Assembly (NCBI GenBank): GCA_903833025.1
Contig: CAILDT010000198.1
Location: 1 to 19,786 of the forward strand
DNA length: 19,786 nt
From: an uncultured Bacteroidota bacterium
GTDB lineage: Bacteria > Bacteroidota > Bacteroidia > 2-12-FULL-35-15
Reading direction: 5' to 3'
The stretch's first letter is position 1; each line of letters begins with the position of its first letter. The notes under the pieces were generated by a model, which was not told the DNA's origin, did not search any database, and saw nothing but the letters and a program-made list of their open reading frames with translations. Both the position numbers and the translations under genes were made by a program. This document shows positions 1-7,259 of this stretch, piece after piece.

Positions 1-81
1 CGACTTTTTGCAGGGCGCGCGGGCAAAACAAAAACAATTCCAAACATTTCTTCCAAAACTCACCAAACCAACCCACTTAGA

Positions 82-699
82 ATGCACTGCCAAAACCTAG
101 GATGTCCTTCTGGTCAATCTGCTATCTGTAGTGTGTTTCTGAACGATTCTAACACTAGTACTCCTGTTTGTCCGTTGTGCGCTTTTCATCATGGTATTGA
201 TCAGTTTACGGATGTGTTTATTGGCAGTGTTCTGGAGGTTCTACTTATGGATGAGACTGGCCACGTCATCCCACGACCTTTGTTGGAGTTTCATGCCATG
301 GCCTTTGAGATTCTGCGAGGAGAGGACATATCTGTGGGTGTAGTTGCCAGATTCCGGAATGCTTATCGTCGCTGTACTCGAGTCTACTATGATTACACCC
401 TTGTTACCCCTCACCCGCCTGGTCCTCCCTATATTGTGTACGCTCAGGCTCCCGAAATCCCATTACTTCCTGAGTGCGATGCAGATTTGACTCAGATTAC
501 TATTGCGGGTGAAGTTTACAGCCTTTTGCCCACGGGTTTCTCCAGACAAACGGCAATTTGCGTTGATTCGGAGCCCTGTTTCTATTGTGCGAGTTCTAAA
601 TGCCACTACCAAGTGATGTGCAAGCAGTGCGATGGACTAGTCTGCGCGGAGATAATAAGAACTTTTAAGAAATGTAGCTTTTGTAGAACTGCTTTTTAG
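82..699 (+). CDS. RING-like zinc-binding protein, 205 aa
   Basis: The protein is cysteine-rich at both ends. The N-terminus has C3, C8, C16 and a CPLC pair (C30, C33) followed by H36-H37. The last 46 residues hold C160, C166, C169, C174-H175, C180, C183, C188, C198 and C201, ending in KKCSFCR. That final C-x2-C-R resembles the end of a RING or RING-like (IAP-type) zinc finger, but the central spacing is shorter than a classical RING, so ubiquitin-ligase activity is only a possibility. The middle (about residues 45-155) has no recognisable domain, transmembrane segment or signal peptide. The ATG at 82 is the first in frame. The 81 bases before it are A/C-rich and lack the AAAATCATTTTT-type element found before most other genes; the window edge may cut its promoter. 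It converges with the next gene, 16 bases apart. The coding region is confident, the function is not. Confidence 0.72.
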   Translation: MHCQNLGCPSGQSAICSVFLNDSNTSTPVCPLCAFHHGIDQFTDVFIGSVLEVLLMDETGHVIPRPLLEFHAMAFEILRGEDISVGVVARFRNAYRRCTRVYYDYTLVTPHPPGPPYIVYAQAPEIPLLPECDADLTQITIAGEVYSLLPTGFSRQTAICVDSEPCFYCASSKCHYQVMCKQCDGLVCAEIIRTFKKCSFCRTAF

Positions 700-715
700 A
701 TTATATATTATATAA

Positions 716-1657
716 TTAAGTTCTATTTAATTTACGCCTTGTACTTTTACGTTCCCAATAATTATCGGGTTCTTTAAGCTTACTTATTCTGCTAGAACGC
801 CTTTCTTTAGTCTTTTTTACACGACGCGCCGTAGGTGCAGGTTCTGGCTCATCTCCCCCGTCTTCAAAGCCTCCTCCACCACCGTAATCTTCGTCTGGAT
901 GTCCAGCTCCTCCGCCAGTTACTAAGTGGTGATTACTACCTGGCTTGTAATGAACAGGATTCTTGATACATTGCACATTTCCATCCGTGTCTTTAAATGT
1001 TCCATACTTACATTTCTTATGATCTTCGTTTTTAGAAGGGTATAGTACATGACTCTTAATGTAAGACGGAAAATACTCTCCGTTTCGTTTGAGAGTCTCT
1101 AAATCGTGAGAACGCATGTCTTGATTTGTTAATGTTCTTTCATGAGCTCCTCCATGTTCCCTTGCTGCTTCTGTTTCTCTCATAAAGTGATTATAAGCGC
1201 GTTTTTCGCCAAATTCTGGTATTCTACGTCCCTCCGCTCTAGTCGTTCCTCGTCCTCCTGTTCTAATATATTCCCCCTCTTCGTTATATACCTTATCTTG
1301 TCGTTTTCCATCATCTTGATCTGGTAATACTCTAGCTCTACCTTCTCTTAAGTAGCGGAGAGTTTGTTTATATACTTCCTTATTTCCCAGGCCTAAATCC
1401 TCCGCATTGATATGACTATTTGCAAAAGCTCTTGGAGGTCGCCCTTCATCCATTAGACGTTCAAGTTGTTGAACTTTTCCTTGGTGCTTATAAATAACTC
1501 TAGCAAACAGCTTAACTTTTTCATCACGAGCAAGAGAATTATCGTTTAGATGCTCGCTGGCTTCGCGAATTATGTTAGCTAGTCGTTTCTTTTTACGTTT
1601 AATAGAGCGAGTACGAAGCTCATACTCTTTATTTCTATTAGGTTCTTCGTCCGCCAT
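716..1657 (-). CDS. Basic, Gly-rich hypothetical protein, 313 aa (possible virion nucleoprotein)
   Basis: I do not recognise the family. The frame is open from 1741, but I start at the ATG at 1657 (MADEEPNRNKEY) because the extra 28 residues run through the AT-rich spacer and an AAATCATTTTT element at 1681-1691. The N-terminal third is strongly charged and probably helical (KRKKKR near the start, several Arg/Lys/Glu runs). The middle contains GGRGTTRAEGRR. One C-x-K spaced pair (KCKYG then VQCIK) lies in the last third. It is followed by a glycine-rich stretch with GGGGG, an acidic-proline patch and a very basic tail (ARRVKKTKERR, STRRKLNRT). Basic, low-complexity proteins of this size in polinton-like and adenovirus-like genomes are often core or DNA-condensing virion proteins, so that is a guess from composition only. 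It is the second of two leftward genes, behind the 188-aa gene. Confidence 0.7.
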   Translation of the reverse strand: MADEEPNRNKEYELRTRSIKRKKKRLANIIREASEHLNDNSLARDEKVKLFARVIYKHQGKVQQLERLMDEGRPPRAFANSHINAEDLGLGNKEVYKQTLRYLREGRARVLPDQDDGKRQDKVYNEEGEYIRTGGRGTTRAEGRRIPEFGEKRAYNHFMRETEAAREHGGAHERTLTNQDMRSHDLETLKRNGEYFPSYIKSHVLYPSKNEDHKKCKYGTFKDTDGNVQCIKNPVHYKPGSNHHLVTGGGAGHPDEDYGGGGGFEDGGDEPEPAPTARRVKKTKERRSSRISKLKEPDNYWERKSTRRKLNRT

Positions 1658-1680
1658 AAAACAAAATACTGAATACGAAT

Positions 1681-1691
1681 AAAAATGATTT
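1681..1691 (-). promoter_or_regulatory. AAATCATTTTT promoter-like element of the 313-aa gene
   Basis: On the minus strand this reads AAATCATTTTT, 23 bases upstream of the ATG at 1657, in the orientation of the gene. The minus-strand AATAAA at 1689-1694, just after the stop of the upstream 188-aa gene, overlaps it, so a poly(A)-type signal and a promoter-like element share bases. Support is recurrence before other starts in the window; no known promoter was matched. Confidence 0.6.
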
Positions 1692-1707
1692 ATTATATAA
1701 TAAAACT

Positions 1708-2274
1708 CTATTTTAATAAAACAATGGACTGAACTAAGCAAGTCAAGTCATCTTGCTCGTAAAAATCAACACGAGATCTTAGACAGCGAGGAAATTCGAT
1801 TGGTTCATCATCTTCAATGTAACTGAATCCGTCTTGAGAGCATGGATAACAGTAGAGCATCATTAAAAGAATACGCCCATTATTTCGCAGTCTACCCATT
1901 CCAGACACTCTGCCAAACGCTTTTTCACCGCACTTAAAACAAAAGCCACGACAGTACGGAAAGTACCGATTTGTTTCCCAATGGTCCTGCATTCGAAGGC
2001 AACCTCTCCAAACAATGTCTGGATTCATGATTAACGAGTTTACACCTCCATTTTTGAGAGAATTCTCCATTCGACAGATTTGAAAAAGCCATTTGAAGAT
2101 TTTAATTCGAATATTTAAATCAAAGATACCTGATTTAAAGACTTTGAAAAACAACTGCATGTGATCCGGCTCCTGCATGAGCATCTTGGTTGATTGCCAT
2201 CTCATGGATCCTTGTTTTTCCCAAACATCTTCTTCAAAATAGTCGTCGTAAACATAGTTTTTTAGGAGCGCCAT
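1708..2274 (-). CDS. Cysteine-rich putative zinc protein, 188 aa
   Basis: The longest frame runs to 2424, but its first 50 residues cross the divergent promoter region and abut the polymerase start. The ATG at 2274 (MALLKNYVYDDYFEEDVWEK) lies 5 bases after an AAAAATCATTTTTTG element, so I use it. The C-terminal half has a cluster PYCRGFCFKCGEKAFGR and, about 30 residues later, YCYPCSQDG. Together these give a likely four-cysteine zinc site. The first half is helical and rich in aromatic and charged residues (MQLFFKVFKSG, IFKWLFQICR), without transmembrane segments. I do not recognise the family. Divergent pairing with the DNA polymerase, sharing a 151-base spacer, suggests coordinated expression with replication genes, which is inference. 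It lies 50 bases upstream of the 313-aa gene on the same strand. Confidence 0.72.
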   Translation of the reverse strand: MALLKNYVYDDYFEEDVWEKQGSMRWQSTKMLMQEPDHMQLFFKVFKSGIFDLNIRIKIFKWLFQICRMENSLKNGGVNSLIMNPDIVWRGCLRMQDHWETNRYFPYCRGFCFKCGEKAFGRVSGMGRLRNNGRILLMMLYCYPCSQDGFSYIEDDEPIEFPRCLRSRVDFYEQDDLTCLVQSIVLLK

Positions 2275-2279
2275 AGTGC

Positions 2280-2293
2280 AAAAAATGATTTTT
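2280..2293 (-). promoter_or_regulatory. AAAAATCATTTTTT promoter-like element, 188-aa gene
   Basis: Minus-strand TAAAAATCATTTTTTG ends 5 bases before the ATG at 2274. It mirrors the element at 2406-2420, which lies 5 bases before the polymerase ATG on the other strand. The spacer therefore has one copy facing outward at each end. Confidence 0.65.
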
Positions 2294-2302
2294 ACGCGCG
2301 CG

Positions 2303-2404
2303 CGACGATAAAAAATAAATTTTCGATGGCATAGAAAATTTACGGTCAATCTCCACCATTCGTTTAGAAAAAGAAAAAACGCCAGCGACAAAATAAAAAA
2401 TAAA
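2303..2404. repeat. CGAC + A/T-rich repeat pair in the divergent spacer
   Basis: CGACGATAAAAAATAAA begins at 2303 and CGACAAAATAAAAAATAAA occupies 2386-2404. Near-identical sequence (CGACGAAATAAAAAATAAA) is at 13666-13684, in the only other long divergent spacer. A run of alternating GC (ACGCGCGCGCG) precedes the first copy, and the segment near 2339-2349 (TTTACGGTCAA) resembles TTTGTCGGTCAA at about 13764. This may be a second promoter module or a replication signal; the sequence alone does not decide. Confidence 0.5.
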
Positions 2405-2405
2405 C

Positions 2406-2420
2406 AAAAAATCATTTTTT
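2406..2420 (+). promoter_or_regulatory. AAAAAATCATTTTTT promoter-like element, polymerase gene
   Basis: The element ends 5 bases before the ATG at 2426. Such a short distance would give a very short mRNA leader if it is a classical promoter, so it may be an initiator or transcript-start element. Confidence 0.65.
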
Positions 2421-2425
2421 CCAAA

Positions 2426-5400
2426 ATGAATTGGAACGATCCCGAGTTGGGTGACGAGTTAAATGCTTTTATTGATGATTGGGGTGAAGGTTATCAAGAC
2501 CTTGGCCATGCGGTATTGGGTGCTCCTATTGGTCAAAATCAACTGGTGCAATTTCAGCCGCAAATGAATAGTCCATTTGGATTGGTTCACGTCTATCAAG
2601 TAGATCAAGTCTTGATTGGAATGAATACACCCGATGCGGTCCCTGTTTTTAATTGGGCGTTGGACATTCAAGTGATGGTTAATACCACCTTTCAAACAAT
2701 TGCTGCTTATTGCTTTCGAACTGCTTATCGTGCTTGTCTCGCATGGATTGGTGGACAAATGCCAGAGAGTGACACCCATTATTGTCAAATTCGCCTTCTT
2801 CAAACTGGTTTTATGCTGTATGATTTAACTAGTGACATGTTGCCAGTGTCCGACGTTCTGTTAGATTTTGTTAACTTATATCTTTTAATGGTTCAAAGTA
2901 ATGATAATCAGACTTTACAAATTAATAGAAATGAATTTGAGTTTAGATATACTTTTGTATTGAGTAATGGAGTAACTGCGGCATTAAATGAACGCAACAT
3001 TGGTCGAGTTTCTTCTTTTGGAAATCAATTAGCCTCTAATCCTCTGCAGGCTCGTACGAGTTTACTAGCTAGCCGTAACAGATACCTAGCTCAACGTCAA
3101 AATCATACATTAGGGAGACATAACTTTCAAATTGTTAATGATGCCTTTGCGGTGAATCCGGTCTTTAACGAAGTAAACGTGCAAGAGCTTCGAAACAAGC
3201 GCAAGATAGTATCCAAAGCGGTCGATGCGAAGAAGAAGCGTAATCCTAGGAAGAAGAAGCTAAAAGATGTGGAAGCCGTAGCAGAGGAGAAGGAAACACC
3301 CGCACCTAAACAACGAACTCGCGCTCCTTGGACTCAAGATCAGAAAGATAAATATGCCAAGGCAAAGAAAGATAAGCGTTTATTAGGTCGTTCGGATGTT
3401 CGTGGTATATATGATACACTCAAGAGCAAGATTTTCTTTCATACATCCATTGAGGAATACTTTTTAAATACCAAAGCCGCACTTCGTGTTCCTACAACTT
3501 GGGAAGAAGGGTATTGTATTGCGATGGCTTTTTTAAAATCTGAGATGCGTACTTACAAATCCGACGGTTCTCTGGTGTTGGAGAGTGTTCCGGTCCAACT
3601 GCCTTTAGCGGAAGACTATATTACCTGTCCAATTCTTCCTCAGTTTGAATCTATTTTATGCGAAAAACATTGCGATTTTATTAATGACAATCAAATAGTG
3701 ATGTTTAATCCTTACAAATACCGTAATGAAGACTCGAGTGTTTCAAAGTTTCAAGAAACAATGAATAAAACTTTATTACAGCACTGGTTCACTGCGGCTC
3801 AAAATGTTCACGAGTATGCTTGTTCTCAAATCGAGTGTGATGTCGAGCCAAATGATCCAATGTGCCTACAAGCTTATGCGGATGTTTTTGAAGTTTACAT
3901 TGCCGTGTACCATCTCGAAGTGCAAGGCCGCAGGGCAAGAATTTTAAAACCTTCTCATTTCTCTTCTGATGTACGCAAACAAGATTCCTTCAATGTTGTA
4001 TCCGTGTTAATCAGCGAAGGTCACTGTACAGCGATTACGAATCTTCGCGACTTTTTGAAGAATAAAGCATCTGCCAATAGAAGTACTTTGTATAACTATT
4101 GTATTTTTTGTGAAAAGAACTCGACCGCAAACAACGAAACTGTTTCTAGCAGCAAGACTCATTTTGTGCAATGTGCTGAAAAAGATTGTGGACAGCTAAA
4201 TTGTGATGCAGACAAAGTCAGTCGGTCAAAAATGGTAAAGAATGTGTATCCTCGACCGTTTTGGTACAACAAGAAAGAGAAAGTGCTCATGTGTAATTTA
4301 TGCAAGGAAGAAGTTGTCGGTGATTACACGGGTCAGATGGAACATGTTTGTCTAATGAAGAAGCCAGATAAATTGAAAGTGGGCGAAGAGTGCGACATTT
4401 ATGTCTATGATCTCGAGTGTGCTCAGATTAAGGATGAAGTAAACAAGGTCTTTATTCATGAGTGTAATCTAGTTTGTGTGAGAAGAGCATACCCTGACCC
4501 TGTAACCGGAGACTTTGATCGTCATAGTTTTGAAAATGTGGGTGATTTTGTTGCTTGGGTACTCTCAGACCGAAGTTCGGCTCGCGTGTTTTTAGCTCAT
4601 AACGGTTCTAAGTACGACGCTCAATTCATTGTTAGATACTTGGAAAAGAATTTAATTGTTCATACTTTTATACCTTCACCTTGTTCCATGCACGCGTATT
4701 TGAGTCTTACCATTTCATTCGGCGCCTCCTGTTCCGCAACATTTATTGACTTTCGTCATTTTATGCCTGGTTCTCTAAAAAACATTGGCTTATCGTTTGG
4801 TTTAAGCGTTGCAAAGGGAGATTTTCCTCATCATTTCAACAATGGCTTTAACGATTACTACGAGGGAGCCATGCCCGTACTTCATGACGAACAGCATGAT
4901 TTTTGGTGTCTTAAATCTAAAAGAAGTCAGGAAGAATTAGACGATTTTGAACAATGGTATACAAGTCAACAAGAAGTCTACTGCACGTGCGAGGAATCCT
5001 GTGTCTGCGATAAACAAAAGTGGAATTTTAAGGCCGAAATTTTAAAGTATTGTTGGCTCGATGTGGATGTGTTAGCCGAAGCTTGCAGAAAATATCGCGA
5101 CAATGCCATGGCTTTTGGAGTAGATGAGGAAACCAATGAGGGTTGGGTGTCCAAGGGAATTGACCCTTTTCAATACCTTACTATTCCGCAATTGGCTTTA
5201 AATTTGCTCTTGGCTGGTTCTCCTATCGAAGAGCAAATTACTATTACATTGACCAAAACACGTAGAGATAGAAGTATAAAAGCCATTGCGTGGATGGAGC
5301 GAGTCGCTGCGGAATCGGGAGAGAAAATATTGCACATTGGGAACCATCACCGCGAGTTTTTCTGCCAAAAGTCTCATCGTTATATGGATGGGGTGACAAG

Positions 5401-7207
5401 AGGAGCCAATCCGCATCTTTACCTGTGTTTAGTGTGTGACTTCCATGCTTGCCCATTTTGTTTTTATGAAGAAATTCAAATGGGAGTAGACCATCCTGCT
5501 CGTCCTGGAACTTATGGACGAGTTCATCGTGACACAGAGCTGTTTGTTACAGACTTGATGGAATTCTATGGTACAGACAAAGTTCATATTATTTGGGAAC
5601 ATGATTTGGAAGACTTGTCTGCTCACGAAATACAGTTGGGAGATGTTATGAAAGATCGAGAAATGTTTTATGGCGGCCGTACCGAAGTGTTTAGCCCTTA
5701 TGTCAACGCGGACTTATTTCCCGATTCTGTTTTGCAATATCACGATGTCTGCTCTCTGTATCCGTATGTTTGCGCTTTTAAAGAACTTCCTATTGGCCAT
5801 CCGGAAACATTGCTCAGTGAGGAGATTGACTTGGCTCGTATTTTGGATCTCGACCATCCGGATCGCTATTTTGGCTACGTACGTTGCACGGTGGTGCCTA
5901 ATAATCGCGATGTCATTGGTCTTCTTCCTTTTCGAGATGTTGTGTCAGGCCGTCTGGAGTTTCCATTACATCCAATGACGGGGTCCTGGGGAACGCAAGA
6001 ACTGGAATTGGCTCTTCGTGAGGGATATCAAGTTACCCAAGTCTTTGAGGTAATGAATTGGACTCGCGAAGAGCGCAGCGACACTCTTCTACGTGGATAT
6101 GTTTCTTTCTTTTTACGAATGAAACAAGAAGCCGAAGGTTGGGTGAAACTTGGGGCCACTTCAGAAACCCCCTCCTCCGAAGAAGCCAATGCTATCGTTC
6201 TACGCGTCTTTCGAGAAAATGGTTACATTGCCCGTTTACGTCCAGAACGAGTGGAGAAGAATCCAGTCAAGCGACAAATGGCGAAATTATTTTTGAACTC
6301 CTTGTGGGGTAAATTTTGCCAGAAACCGCATTCAGAGAATTATGTTGTTATCAACGGATATCAGCAATTCGCTGCCTTATGGTTTGATCCTGCCATTGAT
6401 CGAAGTAAATTCTGTTTTCGTCATTTAAGCGGACAGACTTGGAAAGTAAAGTACAATCATTTGACTGACTTTACGCGTCCGAATGCCAAGTACAATATTT
6501 ACCTCGCGGCCAAAGTTACCGAGTGGGCCCGGTGTGTTTTACATACCCAAATGCTTCAGATATCAAGGTATTATCGGGAATATCACCGGGGTCCTGAACT
6601 GCCATTGCATTTTAATCCCATTGTTTACTGCGACACGGACAGTATTATTTTCTTGTACCCAAAATCGGCTCCTTTACTATGTGGTAATGGCCTTGGCAAT
6701 TGGGTCGATGAACATCCGAGACAAACAATTCAACGCTTCTTTGGCTTAGCCCCTAAATTTTACTACTTGCAATTTTTAGAAGGAGATCACGATTTGCTAA
6801 AGTCCAAGGGCATTCAAATGAGTATGCACAATGCCGCAATGATTAATGGGTTAAGCTTGGGTAAACAGCTATTAGAAAAGTTTTTTCCTCGCTCCGAGGA
6901 GGGGGAATTATTACCTTTTCAAGGTTATTTGCCAATGAAGAACATGTTGATGGGGATCAACACGGTAAGCTCTAAGCTCGAATATGGGGTTATGTTAACT
7001 AGATTTACCGAGGATAAGAAATTAGGCCCTGTGATTTCTAAAAGACAATTGGTTCATTATACCTTGGTGGACAATGTAGAATACGAGCAGAGCGTGCTGG
7101 ATTTTTTCCCGCAGTTTTTAACAATTCCGAAAGGTTACTACGCAAGCATTCAAGAAGTGGCCGAAGAAAATTATGCTAGTTTGCTAGAATGTTATGATGA
7201 AATTTAA
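2426..7207 (+). CDS. polB: Protein-primed family B DNA polymerase with long N-terminal extension, 1593 aa
   Basis: This is the replicative polymerase (pPolB, DNA_pol_B_2 type). Exonuclease motifs: Exo I Y-D662-L-E664, Exo II AHN726GSKYD731, Exo III Y875CWLD879. Polymerase motifs: YGGRTE at 1082-1087, motif A D1107VCSLYP, motif B K1287LFLNSLWGK, motif C YCD1403TDS, and the KSKG near 1459-1462 seen in polinton and adenovirus enzymes. The long segment between motifs A and B (about 1120-1280) is where protein-primed enzymes carry TPR1. The first 650 residues are extra: a region of unknown fold (1-250), a Lys/Arg-rich linker (about 258-310), a segment that may be OTU-like or the usual polinton pre-exonuclease region (about 340-550), and a cysteine/histidine cluster (C559, C562, C623, C626, H640, C642) likely to bind zinc. 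No frameshift or missing catalytic residue. It converges with the capsid gene, 52 bases apart. Initiation would need a terminal protein, not identified here. Confidence 0.97.
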   Translation: MNWNDPELGDELNAFIDDWGEGYQDLGHAVLGAPIGQNQLVQFQPQMNSPFGLVHVYQVDQVLIGMNTPDAVPVFNWALDIQVMVNTTFQTIAAYCFRTAYRACLAWIGGQMPESDTHYCQIRLLQTGFMLYDLTSDMLPVSDVLLDFVNLYLLMVQSNDNQTLQINRNEFEFRYTFVLSNGVTAALNERNIGRVSSFGNQLASNPLQARTSLLASRNRYLAQRQNHTLGRHNFQIVNDAFAVNPVFNEVNVQELRNKRKIVSKAVDAKKKRNPRKKKLKDVEAVAEEKETPAPKQRTRAPWTQDQKDKYAKAKKDKRLLGRSDVRGIYDTLKSKIFFHTSIEEYFLNTKAALRVPTTWEEGYCIAMAFLKSEMRTYKSDGSLVLESVPVQLPLAEDYITCPILPQFESILCEKHCDFINDNQIVMFNPYKYRNEDSSVSKFQETMNKTLLQHWFTAAQNVHEYACSQIECDVEPNDPMCLQAYADVFEVYIAVYHLEVQGRRARILKPSHFSSDVRKQDSFNVVSVLISEGHCTAITNLRDFLKNKASANRSTLYNYCIFCEKNSTANNETVSSSKTHFVQCAEKDCGQLNCDADKVSRSKMVKNVYPRPFWYNKKEKVLMCNLCKEEVVGDYTGQMEHVCLMKKPDKLKVGEECDIYVYDLECAQIKDEVNKVFIHECNLVCVRRAYPDPVTGDFDRHSFENVGDFVAWVLSDRSSARVFLAHNGSKYDAQFIVRYLEKNLIVHTFIPSPCSMHAYLSLTISFGASCSATFIDFRHFMPGSLKNIGLSFGLSVAKGDFPHHFNNGFNDYYEGAMPVLHDEQHDFWCLKSKRSQEELDDFEQWYTSQQEVYCTCEESCVCDKQKWNFKAEILKYCWLDVDVLAEACRKYRDNAMAFGVDEETNEGWVSKGIDPFQYLTIPQLALNLLLAGSPIEEQITITLTKTRRDRSIKAIAWMERVAAESGEKILHIGNHHREFFCQKSHRYMDGVTRGANPHLYLCLVCDFHACPFCFYEEIQMGVDHPARPGTYGRVHRDTELFVTDLMEFYGTDKVHIIWEHDLEDLSAHEIQLGDVMKDREMFYGGRTEVFSPYVNADLFPDSVLQYHDVCSLYPYVCAFKELPIGHPETLLSEEIDLARILDLDHPDRYFGYVRCTVVPNNRDVIGLLPFRDVVSGRLEFPLHPMTGSWGTQELELALREGYQVTQVFEVMNWTREERSDTLLRGYVSFFLRMKQEAEGWVKLGATSETPSSEEANAIVLRVFRENGYIARLRPERVEKNPVKRQMAKLFLNSLWGKFCQKPHSENYVVINGYQQFAALWFDPAIDRSKFCFRHLSGQTWKVKYNHLTDFTRPNAKYNIYLAAKVTEWARCVLHTQMLQISRYYREYHRGPELPLHFNPIVYCDTDSIIFLYPKSAPLLCGNGLGNWVDEHPRQTIQRFFGLAPKFYYLQFLEGDHDLLKSKGIQMSMHNAAMINGLSLGKQLLEKFFPRSEEGELLPFQGYLPMKNMLMGINTVSSKLEYGVMLTRFTEDKKLGPVISKRQLVHYTLVDNVEYEQSVLDFFPQFLTIPKGYYASIQEVAEENYASLLECYDEI

Positions 7208-7245
7208 ATGATTTTTACTTTAACTTAATTAATCGCATTAAATTA

Positions 7246-7251
7246 ATAAAC
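7246..7251 (+). terminator. Poly(A)-type signal AATAAA after the polymerase gene
   Basis: TTAATAAAC lies about 39 bases after the polymerase stop, in the 52-base convergent gap. The same TTAATAAAC occurs after the minor capsid gene. A eukaryotic poly(A) signal fits, but AT-rich spacers give this hexamer by chance fairly often. Confidence 0.4.
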
Positions 7252-7259
7252 AAATATTT

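Noticed and set aside
2290..2306. ACGCGCGCGCG run as Z-DNA or a special signal
   Set aside because: Only about ten bases, found once in this form (the GGGCGCGCGGGC near 14-25 is different); no further support.
2275..2424. 50-residue hydrophobic N-terminal extension of the 188-aa protein, resembling a signal/transmembrane segment
   Set aside because: It is translated A/T-rich promoter spacer that includes the element at 2280-2293 and abuts the polymerase start; the ATG at 2274 has the right context.
3620..4075. Confident OTU-protease call in the polymerase N-terminus
   Set aside because: Segments such as EGHCTAITNLRDFL could be an OTU histidine region, but they equally fit the usual polinton pre-exonuclease region, and no clear Asp-Gly-x-Cys motif is seen.
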